Positions 52,506-64,000 of a stretch of DNA of 64,000 nucleotides are shown in pieces (within the stretch, counting starts at the first letter, position 1; each line of letters starts with the position of its first letter). The DNA lies in contig NC_079883.1 in assembly GCF_029227915.1 (NCBI RefSeq), positions 8,990,001-9,054,000 of the forward strand. Reading direction: 5' to 3'. The notes beneath the pieces were generated by a model. That model had not been told where the DNA came from, did no database searches, and saw only the letters and a program-made list of their open reading frames with translations. Source of the stretch: Hydractinia symbiolongicarpus (taxonomy: Eukaryota > Cnidaria > Hydrozoa > Anthoathecata > Hydractiniidae). The translations under genes and the position numbers were made by a program.

Positions 52506-52702
52506 ACCGCTACACTCAGAAAACAACGGCTATTTTTATAGCCACACATCTTTAAAAAAACATTGTTTTTTTCACAAAACTATAACCTTAAAGTCTAATA
52601 GATAATCCATGCATACGCCTTGTCCTAAGTAACTCAAAGAAATTAAATAAAAAAATTTGATCACAACGTCAAAATAAATTGCACGTATTTGCCCCTACTA
52701 AT

Positions 52703-52822
52703 GTCTACGGCCATACCACGATGAACACACCCGTTCTCGTCTGATCACGGAAGTTAAGCATCGTCGGGCCGGGATAGTACTTGGATGGGGGACCGCCTGG
52801 GAACTCCCGGTGTCGTAGGCTT
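52703..52822 (+). rRNA. 5S rRNA: 5S ribosomal RNA, unit 9
   Basis: Majority sequence. Confidence 0.97.
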
Positions 52823-53170
52823 TTCATTTTCATTTGTTGCCTTTTCATTTCAATGGTGCTGTGATATATTTCTTGTTATAACAATTAAGGAACGTGGCGG
52901 TTGTTGAAAGTGTTTCCTATGACATTTTCCTACGACATTTTCAGGTGATAGTACGAGAAAAAAGAGCTTTCAAATGCATACAAACTCGATCTATTGCCGA
53001 TCATCCAATAACCCTGACGGAATGGCAAATAAAATAAAATTCCGCCGCCTTCCGAGGACTTATATCGCAATCACGTTTCGTAACAGCCAAGCGAGGTTTT
53101 ACCTTAGCGTTTAAGTCACCACCGACATTTGGCCGCGCAACTTTTCTAAGCTCATTCATTTTGACTTAAG

Positions 53171-53336
53171 GAGGGGGCGAGCGCGGACGCAGGCCCCCAC
53201 TACCAGAAATTGTACGGTCGAGTTACTGACGTTTGCAGTAATCGCAGAGGTCAGCCCAAGCGTAGTGCAATGCAAGAGCCTCACTCTGGAAGAAAACCCT
53301 CATTGATCAGTCTTTACTTCCCCGTCAGGTAAGTAT
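53171..53336 (-). ncRNA. U1: U1 snRNA, unit 9
   Basis: Majority sequence. Proximal element at 53386-53393. Confidence 0.96.
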
Positions 53337-53526
53337 GAGTTGGAACTGCACCGTAGCATGAGGGTACCCTTCAAAGTTTGTTAATGCTTGTGGCTTGAGT
53401 GTGTTATAAACTGCCGTGTCGCGGGGCATAGGCTGTATTCTCCCCCAGTGTACGCGTTTTGTTCCCGCCGTAGACTATGCAGAGTGCCGTCGGAAAGAGG
53501 ACTGCTATTATTCTTTTATTGCTTAT

Positions 53527-53713
53527 GTGGGCCGCCATCGGTAATAGTGCAACACCAAGGCAACCCGTGGTCACGGCGTGAATGAATCCACCTCCATGAC
53601 CCAAGGCCAAAAATCAGATTAATATACTGACCATTCAGAGAATGGCCTACCAGATATTAAACTGATAAGAACAGATACTACACTTGATCTTAGCCATTAG
53701 GCCGAGAAGCGAT
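53527..53713 (-). ncRNA. U2: U2 snRNA, unit 9
   Basis: Majority sequence. Proximal element at 53760-53767. Confidence 0.96.
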
Positions 53714-54035
53714 AAAGAACAAGCGTTGCCATGATAGGCATCGTCCACACACCGTAACTGCTTGTGGAGCATGTCACGTTACTGTAAAGCTTACAACTGT
53801 CACCGCGTACGGATGGACGGCGACATAGTAAAAATCACGGCTGTTGATTTAGCCGTAGGATGGAGAGCGACTGTAGCGAGTGGATGGTAACTTACATGAA
53901 TGCTAACAAAGGCGACGATACTAAGTGCGTGATATTACTTTCCAATATGACTGCGTACATTCCGTTTATCAACGCATTACGCCAGAACGTGCGCGCGCGT
54001 TACACAGTAGACCATGCAGCCGAAATGCGACAGTG

Positions 54036-54108
54036 CGACCCTGCCAGGAGTCGAACCTGGAATCCCCTGATTCGTAGTCAGATGCCTTATCCATTGGGCC
54101 ACAGGGCG
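54036..54108 (-). tRNA. trnR-ACG: tRNA-Arg(ACG), unit 9
   Basis: Same sequence and acceptor mismatch as unit 0. Confidence 0.85.
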
Positions 54109-54687
54109 ATGCTTATGACTTCGCCCCATCGTTATTTTGGCTTGCGCATTCGTTTTACTTACGACAGAATTCTTCGTGTTTGTAGCCATGAAAGAAAGGG
54201 ACTTCTGTGAGTGAATTTTTTTACTGTGGTCTAATAAAAAAGTCGAAACGCAGTGCCCAATATATGAATTGCTCCTAATAGCCGGAAACAGGCCGTGTCG
54301 ATGATGTAGGCCGACATACGCAACGCAAACCAAAGAACGCTTTATGAAAATCCTAACACGGGCGCGGAAGAAGCCCAAATTAACAGAGTAGATGTAATGC
54401 TGAAGACCTCAAACTCCAGCAGCTTCTCTTTCAGACTATTGCGTCGTGCTACAAATAAAAATTAACATGCTTTCGCATAGTCGCGGCTCCCAAAACGGAC
54501 ATTATACGATGTACAGAAACACACATTTCTGTTTTCGCGCCAAATCAATTCCCGGGAGTGGTACTTTTACGTCCGCATACTTCGCACCGTCTTAAATTAT
54601 ATCTCATTTACACGGTAATGTTTAGTATACTTCTACTGTGATAACAAGCATCGTTTATCGTTGGATTGTTGTAAGAAAACATTAAAA

Positions 54688-55239
54688 ATGAGTGAAGCAG
54701 CTTCTCCAAAGAAAATCGCACCCAAGAAGAAACCTGCTGCAAAGAAGACAGCTGATCACCCTAAATATGTGGACATGATCAAGGCTGCTATCGCTACCCT
54801 AAAGGAACGCGGTGGTTCATCTCGCCAAGCTATTACAAAATATATTCATGCAAATTACAAAGTTGCTGAAAACTCAGATCATCATCTGAAAATGGCTCTT
54901 AAACGAGGAGTAACATCAGGCGATTTGATTCAAACTAAAGGCACTGGTGCTTCTGGATCATTCAAGCTAGGTCAGGTAAAAAAAGAAAAACCTAAGAAAA
55001 AGGCCGCAGCAAAAAAGCCAACGGCAAAGAAGCCTACTGCAAAGAAAAGTACACCAAAAAAGAAGCCAGCAAAGAAGAGCACGCCAAAGAAAGCAGCAAA
55101 GAAGCCTGCCACAAAGAAAGCCTCGGCTAAGAAACCAGCAGCTAAGAAACCCACAAAGAAGCCTGTTGCTAAAAAACCTGCAGCAAAGAAGGTCAAAAAG
55201 ACTCCCAAAAAGGCAGCAAAGAAGACCGCAAAAAAATAA
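54688..55239 (+). CDS. H1: Linker histone H1, unit 9
   Basis: Protein identical to unit 0. Stem-loop 55272-55287. Confidence 0.97.
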   Translation: MSEAASPKKIAPKKKPAAKKTADHPKYVDMIKAAIATLKERGGSSRQAITKYIHANYKVAENSDHHLKMALKRGVTSGDLIQTKGTGASGSFKLGQVKKEKPKKKAAAKKPTAKKPTAKKSTPKKKPAKKSTPKKAAKKPATKKASAKKPAAKKPTKKPVAKKPAAKKVKKTPKKAAKKTAKK

Positions 55240-55600
55240 TTTGTGTGTATCTGGCTATTACATTAACAAACGGCTATTTTTATAGCCACACATTTACAAA
55301 AAAACATTATCTTGGTACAAAGTTAAACTTGTTTAAGTCACTTAAACAGTTAAAAAAGAGTAATTTTAAGATTAGATTCCCTAAGTTTAAGTATTTTCGT
55401 TTTTAAATTTCTTATTTTCTTGCTTTTACTTTTCTTGCCCTTCATATTTTTAACATTGTCAAACTTTATGTAGCATAAAATTTTTATGTAGCATAAAATT
55501 TAAACAGAAAGCAGAACAAAGTTTGATATAAAAAGCTAGCCGTAATATTTTTTATGGATGTGTGGCTATAAAAATAGCCGTTTTTTGTTTGGTAAGATGC

Positions 55601-56014
<414 letters not shown>

Positions 56015-56492
56015 TTAAGAAGTCGATGTAGTACGGATACACAAGACGGTCTAAAATGCACTATCGCGCCAAAGTTTTATTTCTCATATTGATTGACAGC
56101 TAAGGTTCAAAACAAACCATTTGATTGGTGCTAAGAAAGTAATTTCTGATTGGCTGCATAATGACATTACGCTCATTACTTTAACATTTTTATAAAATCT
56201 GTGTTTTTTGGCTACGGGAAAACGGCTGTATCTTCTGATACACAAAAGCTTTTGACTTTTTTTTTTTTTAGTAAGTAGCAGAAGGTTTGGCGAATTCCAA
56301 CGATGCCAAATTTATTGCCTTACTGAAACATTAAGACCACGAATTTTTAAAAAAACTACAGTTTTACTTAAAAAAATGTACAAAATGTTCGGAACATTTT
56401 GTAATGACGCAACTCTATTGGTTAATTAGGGTGTTTCCACGAGCAGTAGGTAATTTTATGGCCTCTTTTTAAAGCTGTCTGAATTCTGTTAA

Positions 56493-56849
<357 letters not shown>

Positions 56850-57311
56850 GCGTTGTCATTGCTCAACAAAAACGGCTATTTTTATAGCCACAAATCTTTT
56901 AAAACATTACTTTGTGCACGCTTCCAAATTACACAATGTGTAAAGTCTTGTCACAGTTACATTTATTGCTATACGATACTATGTCATATATGACACAAAA
57001 AAAATTTAGAAATACTTTGTAGGGTTAATTTGCCTGGGAGTGTTTCCGTGAAAAGCTGGGTTAAGTTAAATGTAAGCAATAACATGGATCAATGTACTTG
57101 TCTTTTCTGCAAGTACAGCTAATAATACGTATGAAAAGTGAAGCTAATCCACACACACACATGGGGAAGTATTTTAAATGTAGGCTAGTGTTCTTAAGCA
57201 CATTATTTAGAAGTTTTATTAACTTCGGTTAACTTGTAGTGACGCCAAGTAAATGTTTTTTTAAAGATGTGTGGTCTTAAAAAAGACCGTTTGTGTTTGG
57301 TAGACGTTGGT

Positions 57312-57716
57312 TTACTTGCTGCTTGTGTATTTTGTGACGGCTTTTGTTCCTTCACTGACTGCGTGTTTTGCAAGTTCTCCAGGCAAGAGAAGACGTACTG
57401 CGGTTTGAATTTCACGAGAAGAGATGGTCGACTTTTTGTTTTGAAGAGCCAAACGCGAAGCTTCGGAAGCAATGCGCTCAAAGATGTCGTTGACAAATGA
57501 GTTCATGATGCTCATAGCTTTGCTTGAAACTCCGACATCTGGGTGAACTTGTTTCAAAACATTGTAGATGTAAATAGCATAACTTTCCTTTCTCTTTCTC
57601 TTGCGTTTCTTTTCACCAGTTCCACCAATCTTTCCTCCTTTTTTGCCGGCTCTTTTTTCACCTTTCTTGGCTACTTTAGGTGCCTGTTTTCCTCCTTTAG
57701 CTGCTGCGTCAGACAT
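57312..57716 (-). CDS. H2B: Histone H2B, unit 9
   Basis: Majority protein. Stem-loop 57273-57288. Confidence 0.99.
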   Translation of the reverse strand: MSDAAAKGGKQAPKVAKKGEKRAGKKGGKIGGTGEKKRKRKRKESYAIYIYNVLKQVHPDVGVSSKAMSIMNSFVNDIFERIASEASRLALQNKKSTISSREIQTAVRLLLPGELAKHAVSEGTKAVTKYTSSK

Positions 57717-58000
57717 GGTTAAAAATTTTTGCTACTTAACTTGTAAATAAGCATTAAACTGCAAGTCAAAACTTTTTGTTTATAAGTAAAAAAATCGGAT
57801 CGAATTCGATCCGAAAACGCCGATACGCAATTTAATTGGTTAAAAAAAAAATCTTTTGTTTAATACTTAATTATGATTGGTTAAAAAAACATGATTTCGA
57901 TCCTATTTTTATGATGAAAAAACGAGTAAAGTTTATTTCGTTAACACTTACGTTAAATATTCGTACGTTTTTGTATTAACTTACAAATCAAATCGCAGTT

Positions 58001-58381
58001 ATGTCTGGACGTGGAAAAGGTGGAAAAGCTAAGGCTAAAGCCAAGACAAGATCCTCAAGAGCTGGACTTCAATTTCCAGTCGGTAGAGTGCATAGATTCC
58101 TTCGTAGAGGGCACTATGCTAACCGAATTGGATCTGGAGCACCAGTTTACTTAGCAGCCGTCTTGGAATATTTATCTGCTGAGATATTGGAGTTGGCTGG
58201 TAACGCAGCAAGAGACAACAAAAAAGCTAGGATTATTCCAAGACATTTACAATTGGCTGTTCGTAATGATGAAGAATTAAACAAACTTTTGAGCGGTGTA
58301 ACCATTGCAGCTGGTGGTGTTTTGCCAAACATTCAAGCTGTCTTACTCCCAAAGAAGAACGACAAAGGACAGAAGAAGTAA
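58001..58381 (+). CDS. H2A: Histone H2A, unit 10
   Basis: Majority protein. Stem-loop 58404-58419. Confidence 0.99.
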   Translation: MSGRGKGGKAKAKAKTRSSRAGLQFPVGRVHRFLRRGHYANRIGSGAPVYLAAVLEYLSAEILELAGNAARDNKKARIIPRHLQLAVRNDEELNKLLSGVTIAAGGVLPNIQAVLLPKKNDKGQKK

Positions 58382-58578
58382 ACCGCTACACTCAGAAAAC
58401 AACGGCTATTTTTATAGCCACACATCTTTAAAAAAACATTGTTTTTTTCACAAAACTATAACCTTAAAGTCTAATAGATAATCCATGCATACGCCTTGTC
58501 CTAAGTAACTCAAAGAAATTAAATAAAAAAATTTGATCACAACGTCAAAATAAATTGCACGTATTTGACCCTACTAAT

Positions 58579-58698
58579 GTCTACGGCCATACCACGATGA
58601 ACACACCCGTTCTCGTCTGATCACGGAAGTTAAGCATCGTCGGGCCGGGATAGTACTTGGATGGGGGACCGCCTGGGAACTCCCGGTGTCGTAGGCTT
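58579..58698 (+). rRNA. 5S rRNA: 5S ribosomal RNA, unit 10
   Basis: RNA sequence as in the majority. The private C to A at 58568 lies at -11 of this gene. Confidence 0.97.
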
Positions 58699-59046
58699 TT
58701 CATTTTCATTTGTTGCCTTTTCATTTCAATGGTGCTGTGATATATTTCTTGTTATAACAATTAAGGAACGTGGCGGTTGTTGAAAGTGTTTCCTATGACA
58801 TTTTCCTACGACATTTTCAGGTGATAGTACGAGAAAAAAGAGCTTTCAAATGCATACAAACTCGATCTATTGCCGATCATCCAATAACCCTGACGGAATG
58901 GCAAATAAAATAAAATTCCGTCGCCTTCCGAGGACTTATATCGCAATCACGTTTCGTAACAGCCAAGCGAGGTTTTACCTTAGCGTTTAAGTCACCACCG
59001 ACATTTGGCCGCGCAACTTTTCTAAGCTCATTCATTTTGACTTAAG

Positions 59047-59212
59047 GAGGGGGCGAGCGCGGACGCAGGCCCCCACTACCAGAAATTGTACGGTCGAGTT
59101 ACTGACGTTTGCAGTAATCGCAGAGGTCAGCCCAAGCGTAGTGCAATGCAAGAGCCTCACTCTGGAAGAAAACCCTCATTGATCAGTCTTTACTTCCCCG
59201 TCAGGTAAGTAT
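59047..59212 (-). ncRNA. U1: U1 snRNA, unit 10
   Basis: Majority sequence. Proximal element at 59262-59269. Confidence 0.96.
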
Positions 59213-59402
59213 GAGTTGGAACTGCACCGTAGCATGAGGGTACCCTTCAAAGTTTGTTAATGCTTGTGGCTTGAGTGTGTTATAAACTGCCGTGTCGCGG
59301 GGCATAGGCTGTATTCTCCCCCAGTGTACGCGTTTTGTTCCCGCCGTAGACTATGCAGAGTGCCGTCGGAAAGAGGACTGCTATTATTCTTTTATTGCTT
59401 AT

Positions 59403-59589
59403 GTGGGCCGCCATCGGTAATAGTGCAACACCAAGGCAACCCGTGGTCACGGCGTGAATGAATCCACCTCCATGACCCAAGGCCAAAAATCAGATTAATA
59501 TACTGACCATTCAGAGAATGGCCTACCAGATATTAAACTGATAAGAACAGATACTACACTTGATCTTAGCCATTAGGCCGAGAAGCGAT
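59403..59589 (-). ncRNA. U2: U2 snRNA, unit 10
   Basis: Majority sequence. Proximal element at 59636-59643. Confidence 0.96.
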
Positions 59590-59911
59590 AAAGAACAAGC
59601 GTTGCCATGATAGGCATCGTCCACACACCGTAACTGCTTGTGGAGCATGTCACGTTACTGTAAAGCTTACAACTGTCACCGCGTACGGATGGACGGCGAC
59701 ATAGTAAAAATCACGGCTGTTGATTTAGCCGTAGGATGGAGAGCGACTGTAGCGAGTGGATGGTAACTTACATGAATGCTAACAAAGGCGACGATACTAA
59801 GTGCGTGATATTACTTTCCAATATGACTGCGTACATTCCGTTTATCAACGCATTACGCCAGAACGTGCGCGCGCGTTACACAGTAGACCATGCAGCCGAA
59901 ATGCGACAGTG

Positions 59912-59984
59912 CGACCCTGCCAGGAGTCGAACCTGGAATCCCCTGATTCGTAGTCAGATGCCTTATCCATTGGGCCACAGGGCG
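59912..59984 (-). tRNA. trnR-ACG: tRNA-Arg(ACG), unit 10
   Basis: Same sequence and acceptor mismatch as unit 0. Confidence 0.85.
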
Positions 59985-60563
59985 ATGCTTATGACTTCGC
60001 CCCATCGTTATTTTGGCTTGCGCATTCGTTTTACTTACGACAGAATTCTTCGTGTTTGTAGCCATGAAAGAAAGGGACTTCTGTGAGTGAATTTTTTTAC
60101 TGTGGTCTAATAAAAAAGTCGAAACGCAGTGCCCAATATATGAATTGCTCCTAATAGCCGGAAACAGGCCGTGTCGATGATGTAGGCCGACATACGCAAC
60201 GCAAACCAAAGAACGCTTTATGAAAATCCTAACACGGGCGCGGAAGAAGCCCAAATTAACAGAGTAGATGTAATGCTGAAGACCTCAAACTCCAGCAGCT
60301 TCTCTTTCAGACTATTGCGTCGTGCTACAAATAAAAATTAACATGCTTTCGCATAGTCGCGGCTCCCAAAACGGACATTATACGATGTACAGAAACACAC
60401 ATTTCTGTTTTCGCGCCAAATCAATTCCCGGGAGTGGTACTTTTACGTCCGCATACTTCGCACCGTCTTAAATTATATCTCATTTACACGGTAATGTTTA
60501 GTATACTTCTACTGTGATAACAAGCATCGTTTATCGTTGGATTGTTGTAAGAAAACATTAAAA

Positions 60564-61115
60564 ATGAGTGAAGCAGCTTCTCCAAAGAAAATCGCACCCA
60601 AGAAGAAACCTGCTGCAAAGAAGACAGCTGATCACCCTAAATATGTGGACATGATCAAGGCTGCTATCGCTACCCTAAAGGAACGCGGTGGTTCATCTCG
60701 CCAAGCTATTACAAAATATATTCATGCAAATTACAAAGTTGCTGAAAACTCAGATCATCATCTGAAAATGGCTCTTAAACGAGGAGTAACATCAGGCGAT
60801 TTGATTCAAACTAAAGGCACTGGTGCTTCTGGATCATTCAAGCTAGGTCAGGTAAAAAAAGAAAAACCTAAGAAAAAGGCCGCAGCAAAAAAGCCAACGG
60901 CAAAGAAGCCTACTGCAAAGAAAAGTACACCAAAAAAGAAGCCAGCAAAGAAGAGCACGCCAAAGAAAGCAGCAAAGAAGCCTGCCACAAAGAAAGCCTC
61001 GGCTAAGAAACCAGCAGCTAAGAAACCCACAAAGAAGCCTGTTGCTAAAAAACCTGCAGCAAAGAAGGTCAAAAAGACTCCCAAAAAGGCAGCAAAGAAG
61101 ACCGCAAAAAAATAA
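60564..61115 (+). CDS. H1: Linker histone H1, unit 10
   Basis: Protein identical to unit 0. Stem-loop 61148-61163. Confidence 0.97.
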   Translation: MSEAASPKKIAPKKKPAAKKTADHPKYVDMIKAAIATLKERGGSSRQAITKYIHANYKVAENSDHHLKMALKRGVTSGDLIQTKGTGASGSFKLGQVKKEKPKKKAAAKKPTAKKPTAKKSTPKKKPAKKSTPKKAAKKPATKKASAKKPAAKKPTKKPVAKKPAAKKVKKTPKKAAKKTAKK

Positions 61116-61476
61116 TTTGTGTGTATCTGGCTATTACATTAACAAACGGCTATTTTTATAGCCACACATTTACAAAAAAACATTATCTTGGTACAAAGTT
61201 AAACTTGTTTAAGTCACTTAAACAGTTAAAAAAGAGTAATTTTAAGATTAGATTCCCTAAGTTTAAGTATTTTCGTTTTTAAATTTCTTATTTTCTTGCT
61301 TTTACTTTTCTTGCCCTTCATATTTTTAACATTGTCAAACTTTATGTAGCATAAAATTTTTATGTAGCATAAAATTTAAACAGAAAGCAGAACAAAGTTT
61401 GATATAAAAAGCTAGCCGTAATATTTTTTATGGATGTGTGGCTATAAAAATAGCCGTTTTTTGTTTGGTAAGATGC

Positions 61477-61890
<414 letters not shown>

Positions 61891-62368
61891 TTAAGAAGTC
61901 GATGTAGTACGGATACACAAGACGGTCTAAAATGCACTATCGCGCCAAAGTTTTATTTCTCATATTGATTGACAGCTAAGGTTCAAAACAAACCATTTGA
62001 TTGGTGCTAAGAAAGTAATTTCTGATTGGCTGCATAATGACATTACGCTCATTACTTTAACATTTTTATAAAATCTGTGTTTTTTGGCTACGGGAAAACG
62101 GCTGTATCTTCTGATACACAAAAGCTTTTGACTTTTTTTTTTTTTAGTAAGTAGCAGAAGGTTTGGCGAATTCCAACGATGCCAAATTTATTGCCTTACT
62201 GAAACATTAAGACCACGAATTTTTAAAAAAACTACAGTTTTACTTAAAAAAATGTACAAAATGTTCGGAACATTTTGTAATGACGCAACTCTATTGGTTA
62301 ATTAGGGTGTTTCCACGAGCAGTAGGTAATTTTATGGCCTCTTTTTAAAGCTGTCTGAATTCTGTTAA

Positions 62369-62725
<357 letters not shown>

Positions 62726-63187
62726 GCGTTGTCATTGCTCAACAAAAACGGCTATTTTTATAGCCACAAATCTTTTAAAACATTACTTTGTGCACGCTTC
62801 CAAATTACACAATGTGTAAAGTCTTGTCACAGTTACATTTATTGCTATACGATACTATGTCATATATGACACAAAAAAAATTTAGAAATACTTTGTAGGG
62901 TTAATTTGCCTGGGAGTGTTTCCGTGAAAAGCTGGGTTAAGTTAAATGTAAGCAATAACATGGATCAATGTACTTGTCTTTTCTGCAAGTACAGCTAATA
63001 ATACGTATGAAAAGTGAAGCTAATCCACACACACACATGGGGAAGTATTTTAAATGTAGGCTAGTGTTCTTAAGCACATTATTTAGAAGTTTTATTAACT
63101 TCGGTTAACTTGTAGTGACGCCAAGTAAATGTTTTTTTAAAGATGTGTGGTCTTAAAAAAGACCGTTTGTGTTTGGTAGACGTTGGT

Positions 63188-63592
63188 TTACTTGCTGCTT
63201 GTGTATTTTGTGACGGCTTTTGTTCCTTCACTGACTGCGTGTTTTGCAAGTTCTCCAGGCAAGAGAAGACGTACTGCGGTTTGAATTTCACGAGAAGAGA
63301 TGGTCGACTTTTTGTTTTGAAGAGCCAAACGCGAAGCTTCGGAAGCAATGCGCTCAAAGATGTCGTTGACAAATGAGTTCATGATGCTCATAGCTTTGCT
63401 TGAAACTCCGACATCTGGGTGAACTTGTTTCAAAACATTGTAGATGTAAATAGCATAACTTTCCTTTCTCTTTCTCTTGCGTTTCTTTTCACCAGTTCCA
63501 CCAATCTTTCCTCCTTTTTTGCCGGCTCTTTTTTCACCTTTCTTGGCTACTTTAGGTGCCTGTTTTCCTCCTTTAGCTGCTGCGTCAGACAT
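63188..63592 (-). CDS. H2B: Histone H2B, unit 10
   Basis: Majority protein. Stem-loop 63149-63164. Confidence 0.99.
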   Translation of the reverse strand: MSDAAAKGGKQAPKVAKKGEKRAGKKGGKIGGTGEKKRKRKRKESYAIYIYNVLKQVHPDVGVSSKAMSIMNSFVNDIFERIASEASRLALQNKKSTISSREIQTAVRLLLPGELAKHAVSEGTKAVTKYTSSK

Positions 63593-63876
63593 GGTTAAAA
63601 ATTTTTGCTACTTAACTTGTAAATAAGCATTAAACTGCAAGTCAAAACTTTTTGTTTATAAGTAAAAAAATCGGATCGAATTCGATCCGAAAACGCCGAT
63701 ACGCAATTTAATTGGTTAAAAAAAAAATCTTTTGTTTAATACTTAATTATGATTGGTTAAAAAAACATGATTTCGATCCTATTTTTATGATGAAAAAACG
63801 AGTAAAGTTTATTTCGTTAACACTTACGTTAAATATTCGTACGTTTTTGTATTAACTTACAAATCAAATCGCAGTT

Positions 63877-64000
63877 ATGTCTGGACGTGGAAAAGGTGGA
63901 AAAGCTAAGGCTAAAGCCAAGACAAGATCCTCAAGAGCTGGACTTCAATTTCCAGTCGGTAGAGTGCATAGATTCCTTCGTAGAGGGCACTATGCTAACC
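63877..64000 (+). CDS. H2A: Histone H2A, unit 11, 5' part (residues 1-41)
   Basis: Cut by the window end. The 41 visible codons match the majority protein (Leu23), showing that the array continues to the right. Confidence 0.97.
   Translation, partial: MSGRGKGGKAKAKAKTRSSRAGLQFPVGRVHRFLRRGHYAN

Overview
This window is one uninterrupted tandem array from a metazoan nuclear genome. The repeat unit is 5,876 bp and holds all five replication-dependent histone genes plus four small-RNA genes: 5S rRNA, U1 snRNA, U2 snRNA and a tRNA-Arg(ACG)-like gene. The intronless histone genes with 3' stem-loops, the H1 type and the AT-rich spacers suggest an invertebrate. From memory of histone sequences my best guess is a cnidarian, probably a hydrozoan such as Hydractinia. 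That is an inference and was not searched.

Counting each unit from the H2A start codon, the order is: H2A(+) - 5S rRNA(+) - U1(-) - U2(-) - tRNA-Arg(-) - H1(+) - H3(-) - H4(+) - H2B(-) - next H2A(+). H2A/H2B and H3/H4 are divergent pairs sharing spacers with CCAAT-type motifs. H1/H3 and H4/H2B are convergent pairs, with their 3' processing stem-loops facing each other. The U2 and U1 genes share a proximal element, GCTTGTGG as read on the + strand, 47-50 bp upstream of each RNA 5' end.

Units: 0 (1-5652, lacking the H2A 5' part), 1 (5653-11528), 2 (11529-17404), 3 (17405-22744), 4 (22745-28620), 5 (28621-34496), 6 (34497-40372), 7 (40373-46248), 8 (46249-52124), 9 (52125-58000), 10 (58001-63876), and the first 124 bp of unit 11 (63877-64000). 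Unit 3 is 536 bp short because the whole H2B gene is deleted. The other units have the same length and differ by only about ten substitutions that I noticed, including H2A L23F, H2B I70T and single changes in copies of 5S, U1 and U2.

Functionally the array co-amplifies chromatin proteins needed in S phase with RNAs for translation (5S, tRNA) and splicing (U1, U2), so RNA polymerase II and III genes are interleaved every few hundred bases. I see no transposon, CRISPR array or prokaryotic feature. Fine-scale elements (promoter motifs, hairpins, palindromes) are described once, in unit 0. They recur at the same offset in later units: add 5876, 11752, 17628, 22968, 28844, 34720, 40596, 46472, 52348 or 58224 for units 1-10.
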